Positions 1 through 4,983 of a stretch of 12,779 bases of DNA are shown one piece after another. The first letter of the stretch is position 1; each line of letters starts with the position of its first letter. The stretch comes from DASUPK01 sp036505735 (GTDB lineage: Bacteria > Actinomycetota > Thermoleophilia > Solirubrobacterales > 70-9): positions 1 through 12,779 of the forward strand of contig DASXSZ010000022.1 in NCBI GenBank assembly GCA_036505735.1, in the 5' to 3' direction. The translations under genes were made by a program, and so were the position numbers. Under the pieces are notes generated by a model, which was given only the letters and a program-made list of their open reading frames with translations, did no database searches and had not been told where the DNA came from.

Positions 1-227
1 CTCCAGTGAAGCCAGCTGCCCGCGAGCTGCCAGACGACAAAGCCGAGCATCAGGAAGGGGATCACGGTGAGCAGCCCGGTGATGATCCGGTCGCGGGTCT
101 CATGCTCTACAGGCTGAATGGCGTCCGCGAGCGGCTTGGCGGGCCTGGGCGTCGCGGGAGCTCGGGGCTCCGCCGAGGTCGACGAGCCGGTGGGTGGCGC
201 TGTCATTCCAGCGGCAACGTCCGTCAT
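1..227 (-). CDS. Probable membrane fatty-acid (acyl-CoA) desaturase, N-terminal part, cut by window edge
   Basis: An open frame runs from an ATG at 227-225 leftward off the window, giving 75 visible codons. The start is well supported by AAAGGAGA (233-240 on the other strand), five bases upstream. Residues 1-40 are a Pro/Ala/Ser/Thr-rich, probably disordered tail. Residues 48-70 form a hydrophobic segment (IITGLLTVIPFLMLGFVVWQ) preceded by a charged stretch (HETRDR). This layout resembles the N-terminus of actinobacterial stearoyl-CoA/delta-9 desaturases, integral membrane di-iron enzymes that put a cis double bond into acyl chains. The His-box motifs that would prove it lie beyond the edge, so the call rests on the N-terminus and on the neighbour: it is divergent from a cyclopropane synthase that uses unsaturated acyl chains. 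It could be another membrane protein. Confidence 0.55.
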   Translation of the reverse strand, partial: MTDVAAGMTAPPTGSSTSAEPRAPATPRPAKPLADAIQPVEHETRDRIITGLLTVIPFLMLGFVVWQLAGSWLHW

Positions 228-313
228 CTGGATCTCCTTTGGTTGGTCCTGGTCGAGGCGCTCCGTCCGTCTGCGTTTCGCCTCGCGTCCCGGACCTAGG
301 ACAGTATCGGCAT

Positions 314-358
314 TCCCTAAGCGATTGGTGAGTAATTCGGCCTCCCTAACACGAATTG
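314..358. repeat. Repeated element in the divergent desaturase/cyclopropane synthase control region
   Basis: Two near copies of one element lie in the same orientation: TCCCTAAGCGATTG at 314-327 and TCCCTAACACGAATTG at 343-358, about 29-30 bases apart. The second halves also build an inverted repeat, AATTCG at 334-339 against CGAATT at 352-357. The array is in the 158-base gap between two divergent lipid genes and overlaps a possible promoter. This is the arrangement expected of an operator for a shared regulator, but no regulator gene is adjacent and the function is inferred. Confidence 0.45.
325..352 (+). promoter_or_regulatory. Possible promoter for the cyclopropane synthase gene
   Basis: A TTGGTG box (325-330) and a TAACAC box (347-352) are separated by 16 bases. 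Transcription would begin near 359, leaving a leader of about 27 bases before the GTG at 386. The -35 match is fair and the -10 match is weak. The boxes overlap the repeated element of this gap. Confidence 0.3.
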
Positions 359-385
359 AATCTCGCGCCTCGGTAGGGTCGGGTC

Positions 386-1594
386 GTGTCGACTGAGCCA
401 CTGGTCAACGAGATCGAGCGCGCCTTCCCGGAACGCCCATTCACGATCGAGCTCTGGGACGGATCCCGCATCCCCTCGACCGGCGCAGACGGGGGTGGCC
501 CGACGTTCAAGGCGCGCTCGAAGGACGCGCTCGCCTACGCCGTCGCGGCGCCCGGCCAGCTCGGCCTCGGCCGCGCCTACGTCTCGGGCGAGATCGAGGT
601 CGACGACATGGACGCGGTGATCGGCCTGCTCAACGACTGGAAGCCGCCGCCGGTCGGGACGGCGACCAAGGCGCGGCTGATCGCCGCCGCCCTGCGCGCC
701 GCCGGGGTGCGCCGCCCGCCGCCGGCGCCGAAGGCCGAGCTCCACCTCCGCGGCCGCAAGCACACAACCAAGCGCGACCGCGAGGCCGTCCGCCACCACT
801 ACGACGTCGGCAACGAGTTCTTCTCGCTCTTCCTCGACGACTCGATGACCTACTCCTGTGCGATCTTCTCACGCGGCGCCAAGACCCTCGAGGCGGCGCA
901 GGATACGAAGCTCGAGCTTGTCTGCACCAAGCTCGGCCTCGAGCCGGGTCAGCGAGTGCTGGACGTGGGCTGCGGCTGGGGGAGCTTCGTCATGCACGCG
1001 GCCTCCCGACATGGGGTCGAGGCGGTCGGGATCACCCTGTCGGAGCCGCAGGCGGAGCTCGCGCGGGAGCGGGTCGCGGAGGCCGGGCTCTCGGACAAGG
1101 TCGAGATCCGGGTGCAGGACTACCGCGAGCTGGCCAGCGAGAACTTCGACGCAGTCGCCTCGATCGGGATGGTGGAGCACGTCGGCGAGGCCCAGATCGA
1201 TCTCTACGCCGAGCAGCTCGCCTCGATGCTGCGGCCCGGCGGCCGTCTGCTCAACCACGGCATCTCGCGGCTGCGCCACGGCAGCGTCGAGGGCGGGCCC
1301 TTCTCGGAGCGCTACGTCTTCCCCGACGGCGAGACGCTGCAGGTCTCCCGGGTGATCCTGGCCCTGGAGCGGGCCGGATTCATCGCCCAACCCGTCGAGG
1401 AGTTCGGCGCCGACTACGCCGAGACCCTGCGGCACTGGATCCGGAACCTCGACGAGAACCTGGAGCGGGCGGAGCAGCTGGCCGGCCCCGAACGGCTCCG
1501 CGTCTGGCGGCTTTACCTGCGAGCGGCGCGGAACGGCTTCGAGATCGACTTCACCTCGGTCTACCAAGTCCTCTGCCGGCTGGGCGACGCATAG
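386..1594 (+). CDS. Cyclopropane-fatty-acyl-phospholipid synthase family methyltransferase
   Basis: A 402-residue SAM-dependent enzyme that would add a methylene (or methyl) group across the double bond of phospholipid acyl chains at the membrane. Residues 1-120 match the variable N-terminal domain. The family signature HHYDVGN is at 137-143 and the SAM-binding loop VLDVGCGWG at 191-199. The residues known to hold the bicarbonate ion in the E. coli enzyme appear conserved: Cys158 (YSC), Glu264 (MVEHVG), His291 and Ile293 (HGI), and Tyr344 (YAETLRHW). Length is normal for the family. The start is a GTG with only a weak purine-rich site before it. It is divergent from a probable desaturase, which fits a desaturate-then-modify pathway. 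Whether it makes a cyclopropane or a mid-chain methyl group cannot be told from the sequence. Confidence 0.93.
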   Translation: MSTEPLVNEIERAFPERPFTIELWDGSRIPSTGADGGGPTFKARSKDALAYAVAAPGQLGLGRAYVSGEIEVDDMDAVIGLLNDWKPPPVGTATKARLIAAALRAAGVRRPPPAPKAELHLRGRKHTTKRDREAVRHHYDVGNEFFSLFLDDSMTYSCAIFSRGAKTLEAAQDTKLELVCTKLGLEPGQRVLDVGCGWGSFVMHAASRHGVEAVGITLSEPQAELARERVAEAGLSDKVEIRVQDYRELASENFDAVASIGMVEHVGEAQIDLYAEQLASMLRPGGRLLNHGISRLRHGSVEGGPFSERYVFPDGETLQVSRVILALERAGFIAQPVEEFGADYAETLRHWIRNLDENLERAEQLAGPERLRVWRLYLRAARNGFEIDFTSVYQVLCRLGDA

Positions 1595-1600
1595 CACGTT

Positions 1601-1681
1601 CGGGTCACCGGCCGTCACACTTCCGGCGCATGTTCCGTCCTCCGGGCTGCTACGGTGACCCGCGTTAGGCCGGGTTACCGG
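1601..1681. repeat. Three copies of CGGGTYACCG, mixed orientation, upstream of the cold-shock gene
   Basis: CGGGTCACCGG is at 1601-1611, its exact inverted core CGGTGACCCG at 1653-1662, and CGGGTTACCGG (one change) at 1671-1681. The middle copy can pair with the right copy as a 10-base stem with one G-T pair and an 8-base loop, or perfectly with the left copy, so the two stems exclude each other. The middle copy also overlaps a possible -10 box. The copies may be protein-binding sites or RNA structure; the sequence alone does not decide. Confidence 0.5.
1648..1656 (+). promoter_or_regulatory. Possible extended -10 promoter of the cold-shock gene
   Basis: TGCTACGGT (1648-1656) fits the extended -10 pattern TGnTAnnnT. 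Transcription would start near 1663 and leave a leader of about 90 bases before the ATG at 1755; long leaders are typical of cold-shock genes. No good -35 box is seen. The same ten bases, TGCTACGGTG, occur upstream of the DEAD-box helicase gene. Confidence 0.35.
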
Positions 1682-1754
1682 CAAAGGTGTGCGTAGCGCT
1701 CGCGTTGTTGCAGATTGCTTCCTCGCGTTCGCAGCACAAGTAAGAGGAGGCGAG

Positions 1755-1961
1755 ATGCCTACCGGAACCGTCAAGTGGTTCAGCAACGACAAGGGCTACG
1801 GGTTCATCACACCCGACGATGGCTCTAACGACGTATTCGTCCATTTCAGCTCGATCGAGGGCGACGGCTACCGCTCGCTCGAAGAGGGAGCGAAGGTCGA
1901 GTACGAGACCGAGCAGGGCCCGAAGGGCCCGGCAGCGACCGGCGTGAAGCAGGTCGCGTAG
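1755..1961 (+). CDS. csp: Cold-shock domain protein (CspA family)
   Basis: A 68-residue single-domain RNA/DNA-binding chaperone of the oligonucleotide-binding fold. It would melt RNA structure and keep mRNA translatable, in the cold or during growth. The sequence shows GTVKWFSNDKGYGFI at residues 4-18, containing RNP1 (KGYGFI, 13-18), and RNP2 (VFVHF, 27-31). The aromatic residues that stack on bases are present (Trp8, Tyr15, Phe17, Phe28, His30, Phe31). Length is normal for the family. The ATG at 1755 is chosen because AAGAGGAGG lies just upstream and the domain begins at once; an earlier in-frame start at 1689 would add a non-conserved extension. The gene is probably transcribed alone, with a leader containing repeated elements and a terminator directly downstream. 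It may act alongside the helicase at 8106-9329. Confidence 0.96.
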   Translation: MPTGTVKWFSNDKGYGFITPDDGSNDVFVHFSSIEGDGYRSLEEGAKVEYETEQGPKGPAATGVKQVA

Positions 1962-1991
1962 TCCGTCCGAACCACTTTGGTAGTTAGGGAG

Positions 1992-2013
1992 GGCCCTCTT
2001 CGGAGGGCCTTTT
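1992..2013 (+). terminator. Intrinsic terminator of the cold-shock gene
   Basis: A perfect 7-base stem, GGCCCTC (1992-1998) and GAGGGCC (2003-2009), encloses a TTCG tetraloop and is followed by TTTT (2010-2013). It lies about 30 bases after the cold-shock stop. The T run is on the plus strand only, so it mainly serves that gene. Confidence 0.88.
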
Positions 2014-2032
2014 CTATGCTCGCGGCGCTCCC

Positions 2033-3025
2033 CTAGCGGTGGGTGACGCCCTCGGCGACGAAGTTCGCCAGCCGCGGCCCGTCGACGGTGACGCCCTCGA
2101 GCGCCTCGTCGATCGCGTTGAGGGTGTCCTGTGAGAGCTCGACGCCCGAGGCCTCGACGTTGTCGTAGACCTGCTCGGGGCGCGAGGCGCCGATGATCGC
2201 CGAGGCGACGTTCTCCTGGCGCAGCACCCAGGCGAGCGCCATGTGAACCATGCTCAGCCCGGCCTGCTCGGCGATCGGGATCAGCCGCTGGACCGCATCC
2301 AGCAGCTCGTCCGAGCGGTAGCGGTCCATTGCCCAGTTCATCGCGTCCGAGGCGGCGCGCGAGTCCTCGGGCGGCGGCTCGCCGGGCCTGTACTTGCCGG
2401 TCAGCACTCCCTGGGCGATCGGCGACCAGACGATCTGCGAGATCCCGTGCTCGGAGCAGAAGGGGATCAGCTCGGCCTCGGGGGCGCGCCAGATCATGTT
2501 GTACTGGGGCTGGGAGGAGACGAACTTCCGCGTGTTGGGGACCTCGAGCGAGGCTTGGATCTGCTCGACGGTCCACTCGCTGAAGCCGATCTCGCGCGCC
2601 TTTCCGGCCTCGACCACCTCGGTGAGCGCCTCCATCGTCTCCTCGATCGGCGTCTCGGGATCGGGGCGATGGCACTGGTAGAGGTCGACGTAGTCGGTCT
2701 TCAGGCGGCCGAGCGAGAGGTCGATCTGCTTGTGGATCTGTTCGCGGGAGAGGCCGCGGTCGGTCTCCGACATCGGGAAGAAGACCTTGGTGGCGAGGAT
2801 GTACGAGCCGCGGTCGAAGCCGGAGAGGATCTCGCCCCAGGCCGTCTCGGCCGCGCCACCGCCGTAGACGTTGGCGGTGTCGAAGAAGTTGATCCCGGCG
2901 TCGAAGGCCGCCTTCGTGCACGCTTCGGTGTGCTCCCGCTCCACCCCCGCCCCGTAGGTGAGCCAGGAGCCGAGCGAGATCTCCGATACCTCCATGTCCG
3001 AATCGCCCAGCCGTCGGAACTTCAC
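2033..3025 (-). CDS. Aldo/keto reductase (Kvβ / YghZ-like subfamily)
   Basis: A 330-residue NADPH-dependent oxidoreductase that would reduce aldehydes or ketones in the cytosol; the substrate is unknown. The catalytic tetrad is visible: Asp49 (FFDT), Tyr54 (ANVYGGG), Lys80 (ATK) and His119 (QCHRPD). The cofactor-binding end is IIGASRPEQVYDNV, about residues 277-290. The N-terminal pattern (LGDSDMEVSEISLGSW) and the length match the group that includes voltage-gated K-channel β subunits and bacterial YghZ. The start is GTG at 3025-3023 after a G-rich stretch. The gene converges with the cold-shock gene and is divergent from the small transcription unit at 3088-3290. No partner gene suggests a pathway, so a general detoxifying role is the safest reading. 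Confidence 0.93.
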   Translation of the reverse strand: MKFRRLGDSDMEVSEISLGSWLTYGAGVEREHTEACTKAAFDAGINFFDTANVYGGGAAETAWGEILSGFDRGSYILATKVFFPMSETDRGLSREQIHKQIDLSLGRLKTDYVDLYQCHRPDPETPIEETMEALTEVVEAGKAREIGFSEWTVEQIQASLEVPNTRKFVSSQPQYNMIWRAPEAELIPFCSEHGISQIVWSPIAQGVLTGKYRPGEPPPEDSRAASDAMNWAMDRYRSDELLDAVQRLIPIAEQAGLSMVHMALAWVLRQENVASAIIGASRPEQVYDNVEASGVELSQDTLNAIDEALEGVTVDGPRLANFVAEGVTHR

Positions 3026-3087
3026 CCCGCCACCCTACCCGGGCGCGAGTTCCGGCAACCATGCCTAAAGTGGCGGCCTTGCGGGCA

Positions 3088-3093
3088 TATCAT
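3088..3093 (+). promoter_or_regulatory. Possible -10 box of the 33-residue peptide unit
   Basis: TATCAT differs from TATAAT at one base, which stands out in such GC-rich DNA. Transcription would start near 3100, about 38 bases before the ATG at 3138. No convincing -35 box is seen at the expected distance, so this is tentative. Confidence 0.3.
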
Positions 3094-3137
3094 CCGGACT
3101 GGCGGTACCTGCGGGATCCAAGGAGGGATTCCAGGAG

Positions 3138-3239
3138 ATGAGCAAGGACGCTCAAAGCACGACGGTCGCGATCGACCAGGCGGTCGCAACCCCTATTTCG
3201 ATCGAGCTCATCGACTGGATGCGGATACCTGCCTCTTAG
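3138..3239 (+). CDS. Possible 33-residue small protein of unknown function
   Basis: An ATG at 3138 opens a 33-codon frame ending in TAG at 3237-3239. I do not recognise the product. It begins MSKDAQSTT and ends IELIDWMRIPAS: a polar first half and a more hydrophobic second half with one Trp. It has no Cys, no signal peptide and no membrane segment. Support for translation is AAGGAGG at 3120-3126, 11 bases before the ATG. Support for a discrete transcript is a TATCAT box upstream and a 15-base hairpin starting 14 bases after the stop. About three quarters of its third codon positions are G or C, lower than in neighbouring genes. No modifying enzyme, transporter or toxin/antitoxin partner lies next to it. 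It may be a small regulatory protein, a peptide precursor, or part of a small RNA with a chance frame. Confidence 0.45.
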   Translation: MSKDAQSTTVAIDQAVATPISIELIDWMRIPAS

Positions 3240-3253
3240 GGGGACGCAAAGCA

Positions 3254-3286
3254 GGGGGAGCCCGGTCGCTGCGACCGGGCTCCCCC
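3254..3286. terminator. Strong bidirectional hairpin terminator
   Basis: A perfect 15-base stem (3254-3268 with 3272-3286, beginning GGGGGAGCCC) has a 3-base loop and is followed by ATTTAT on the plus strand. It lies between two converging units, the 33-residue frame (stop at 3239) and the SnoaL-like gene (minus-strand stop at 3311), so it probably ends both. The T run is short in both directions. Confidence 0.75.
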
Positions 3287-3310
3287 ATTTATCCGCTCGG
3301 TTAGGTCCGC

Positions 3311-3703
3311 TCAGCTCCAGGCGTTCGCCCAGTTCTCTTGGTCGACCGTGTTCTCGAGCCGCGCGATCTTGCCGTCCTTCATCTCGTAGACGTGCTCGAA
3401 GGCGGCATCGAGCTCCGCGCCGCTCTTGCTCTTGCCCTTGAAGCGCCCGGTGACGACGATCGTGTCTCCCTGGTCGTCGAAGTTCTCGGGCTCAGCCGTG
3501 AACTCGTCAAAGTACTGCGGCACGGCGCTCAACACGTCGTCGCCGACGCTCTGCGGCCCGTGGAAGGTGCCCGACGGGGCGTTGCCGCCGCCCGGCTCGA
3601 TCCACTCGACGTCGGGATCCAACCTGTCCAGCACTCCGCCGGGGTTACCGCTGTTGAACGCGTCGTAACCGCCTCGAACCGTCTCCACATCCTGCTCTGA
3701 CAT
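3311..3703 (-). CDS. SnoaL-like / NTF2-fold protein
   Basis: A 130-residue cytosolic protein of the SnoaL-like/NTF2 superfamily, a cone-shaped fold used by small enzymes and ligand-binding proteins. Visible family traits are an N-terminal helix with a Tyr (VRGGYDAFNSGN, 9-20), the DPDVEW strand at 29-34, the FHGP turn at 47-50, and the C-terminal pattern HVYEMKDGKIARLE (104-117). Length is typical. It starts with ATG at 3703-3701 after AAGGAGAAGGAG, a strong ribosome site. A promoter-like pair of boxes (3737-3766) is correctly placed upstream. It ends at a long hairpin shared with the converging small unit. Members of this family differ widely in activity, so no reaction is assigned. Confidence 0.85.
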   Translation of the reverse strand: MSEQDVETVRGGYDAFNSGNPGGVLDRLDPDVEWIEPGGGNAPSGTFHGPQSVGDDVLSAVPQYFDEFTAEPENFDDQGDTIVVTGRFKGKSKSGAELDAAFEHVYEMKDGKIARLENTVDQENWANAWS

Positions 3704-3736
3704 TGCGCCTCTCCTTCTCCTTGGGGATGGACTCCA

Positions 3737-3766
3737 ACCCTATGCCTGGTCAAGGCGAACAGGCAA
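3737..3766 (-). promoter_or_regulatory. Possible promoter of the SnoaL-like gene
   Basis: Read on the minus strand, TTGCCT (3766-3761) and TAGGGT (3742-3737) are 18 bases apart. Transcription would start near 3730, about 27 bases before the ATG at 3703. The -35 matches the consensus at four of six positions and the -10 fits TAnnnT. The spacer and -35 overlap a region rich in inverted repeats. Confidence 0.4.
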
Positions 3767-3785
3767 GGCCCGGGTTCGCCCGGGC
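3754..3785. repeat. Overlapping inverted repeats in a divergent intergenic region
   Basis: GGCGAAC (3754-3760) is complementary to GTTCGCC (3774-3780), and GCCCGGG (3768-3774) is complementary to CCCGGGC (3779-3785) around a TTCG tetraloop. The two stems share bases, so only one can form at a time. They sit between the divergent SnoaL-like gene and the 3830 gene. There is no T run, so this is not a classic terminator. Function unknown. Confidence 0.45.
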
Positions 3786-3829
3786 AGAGCTAGGGGAGAA
3801 CTTCCGCCGCCGCTCCCTCAGCGGAGCGA

Positions 3830-4255
3830 ATGAGTCCCTCCCCTGTCAAGAGTCCCTCCTCCGCGGGCGCCAGGAAGACCGACATCACCCTGGCGCCCGC
3901 GGACAAGCTCAAGCGAGAGATCCAGGCCGTCCTCACCGACGAGCTCGCCCGGGATCGGTACCGCAGCGGCCACGGCCGCTACGGCGGCTTCGCCTACGTC
4001 GCCGCGGAGGCCTACTTCCACCTCGCCGGTGGCTACGACGCCGGCCTGCAGCCGATGCAGCTGAAGCACCGCGGCAAGAGCCACTGGTGGCTCCTCGACT
4101 CCTCCGGCCGCGTCATCGACCTCACCCTCGCCCCGGCCGAGACCTCGAGCTTCCCGTATCACCGCGGCCATCGTCGCCCCTTCCGCTACACGCCGGCCGG
4201 GATCTCGCGGCGGGCGCAGGCGATTGTCGAGCGGGTCGAGTCCGCGCGGGGTTGA
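3830..4255 (+). CDS. Uncharacterised 141-residue protein
   Basis: I cannot assign a function. The protein has a basic, Ser/Pro-rich start (1-17), a helix with alternating charges (KLKREIQAVLTDELARD, 26-42), then a conserved-looking core: YVAAEAYFHLAGG at about 56-68, PMQLKHRGKSHWWLLD at about 75-90 and GRVIDLT at about 93-99. It ends in an Arg-rich tail. From memory, this core resembles small uncharacterised bacterial and phage proteins with an AEALYHLLGG...HEG..HWFL...G.VLDPT pattern, but I cannot name the family. There is no signal peptide or membrane segment. The ATG at 3830 has GCGGAG just upstream. A larger overlapping frame in another phase (from 3703) is non-coding shadow until 4288. 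The gene lies 32 bases before the next small gene. Confidence 0.72.
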   Translation: MSPSPVKSPSSAGARKTDITLAPADKLKREIQAVLTDELARDRYRSGHGRYGGFAYVAAEAYFHLAGGYDAGLQPMQLKHRGKSHWWLLDSSGRVIDLTLAPAETSSFPYHRGHRRPFRYTPAGISRRAQAIVERVESARG

Positions 4256-4278
4256 GGGCGGTCCACGGGATCTATTCT
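4252..4278 (+). promoter_or_regulatory. Possible promoter giving a leaderless transcript for the 4288 gene
   Basis: TTGAGG (4252-4257) and TATTCT (4273-4278) are 15 bases apart, rather short. The -10 ends nine bases before the ATG at 4288, so transcription would begin at or next to the start codon. That would explain why no ribosome-binding site is seen. Leaderless mRNAs are common in actinobacteria. Confidence 0.35.
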
Positions 4279-4287
4279 GGGCTGACG

Positions 4288-4545
4288 ATGGAACGCGGCG
4301 CGTGGACGGGGGAGCGACCTGACGATCTCGCCACTGAGATACGGCGAGGATTCGATCGCGTCGATAGGGACATCCGCGACACCCGGACGGACCTCCACGC
4401 GGAGATCGCCGCGACACGAGCCGACCTCACGACGCAGATCGACGGGCTTCGCCAGACCATGCTCCGGATAGGCGGCGGCATGATCGCCGGGATGTCCGTC
4501 GGGTTCCTCAGCGTGCTCGCAGCGATCCTCGCCCGCGGCACCTGA
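4288..4545 (+). CDS. Small coiled-coil protein with C-terminal membrane anchor
   Basis: An 85-residue protein of unknown function. Residues 12-56 are heptad-like and highly charged, with repeating units (DRVDRDIRDTRTDLHAEI, then AATRADLTTQIDGLRQTM), and predict a coiled coil. Residues 61-82 are one hydrophobic segment (GGGMIAGMSVGFLSVLAAIL) ending in a short basic tail. The layout suggests a tail-anchored, oligomeric inner-membrane protein, similar in form to many short actinobacterial proteins with a coil followed by a C-terminal membrane helix. The ATG at 4288 is chosen because the same frame upstream overlaps the 3830 gene and reads as low-complexity shadow. No ribosome site is seen; a -10-like TATTCT lies close before it, so translation may be leaderless. 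The gene has no clear link to its neighbours. Confidence 0.72.
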   Translation: MERGAWTGERPDDLATEIRRGFDRVDRDIRDTRTDLHAEIAATRADLTTQIDGLRQTMLRIGGGMIAGMSVGFLSVLAAILARGT

Positions 4546-4633
4546 CCGCTGGGACTTCCGACCTGAAGAGCGAGATCCTGGCGTGCATCCACCGTCACAC
4601 TTGGCACGGTGAACACGTGAACAGGAGACACAC

Positions 4634-4966
4634 ATGGACGTGAACGAGACAATCGAGGCGGGGCGCGACTCGCTGACGGTGCGGCGCGTCTACGGCGAGC
4701 CGTACGAGCGCAATGGGGTGACGGTGATCCCGGCCGCTTCGGTCCAGGGCGGCGCCGGGGGCGGCAGCGGCGAGGAGCCCGACGGTAAGACCGGCGGCGG
4801 TGGCGGCTTCGGCTTGCGCGCCCGGCCCGTTGGCGCCTACGTGATCCGCGGCGACGAGGTGTACTGGGAGTCTGCGCTCGATCTGAACCGGGTGATCCTC
4901 GGCGGGCAGGTGGTCGCCCTGGTCGCCCTGCTGGTGTTGCGCTCGATCAAGCGCTCACAGGCATAG
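4634..4966 (+). CDS. GerW/YtfJ-like protein with C-terminal membrane segment
   Basis: A 110-residue protein resembling the GerW (YtfJ) family, first known from Bacillus spore germination but widespread in non-spore-formers, where its role is unclear. It has the family layout: VIPAASVQGG at 31-40, a glycine-rich middle with GGAGGGSG at 39-46 and GGGGGFG at 54-60, then RPVGAYVIRGDEVYW at 64-78. Residues 88-103 form a hydrophobic helix followed by a basic end (RSIKRSQA), which would anchor it in the membrane with the basic end in the cytoplasm. The ATG at 4634 has ACAGGAGACAC in front, a good ribosome site. It converges on the MOSC gene with only 17 bases between stops. No sporulation gene is nearby. 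Confidence 0.8.
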   Translation: MDVNETIEAGRDSLTVRRVYGEPYERNGVTVIPAASVQGGAGGGSGEEPDGKTGGGGGFGLRARPVGAYVIRGDEVYWESALDLNRVILGGQVVALVALLVLRSIKRSQA

Positions 4967-4983
4967 GCAGATCACGCAGCGAC

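Noticed and set aside
869..1792. 307-residue minus-strand frame antisense to the cyclopropane synthase
   Set aside because: It opposes a well-conserved gene, lacks domains and runs through the cold-shock start region.
1665..3062. 465-residue open frame on the minus strand over the aldo/keto reductase and cold-shock gene
   Set aside because: It overlaps two clear genes in another phase, is rich in Arg/Gly/Ala without any domain, and has no ribosome site. It is a typical high-GC shadow.
2243..3304. 353-residue plus-strand frame antisense to the aldo/keto reductase
   Set aside because: The composition is repetitive Leu/Gly/Arg/Asp, there are no motifs, and the opposite strand encodes a complete enzyme with its catalytic tetrad.
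3703..4287. Upstream part of the long frame that ends at 4545
   Set aside because: It overlaps the 3830 gene in a different phase and is Arg/Pro/Leu low-complexity; only the part from the ATG at 4288 looks real.
1612..4602. The 11-base word CCGTCACACTT at 1612-1622 and again at 4592-4602, both near gene starts
   Set aside because: Exact 11-base repeats are expected by chance in a 12.8-kb GC-rich window, and the surrounding bases and distances to the starts do not match.
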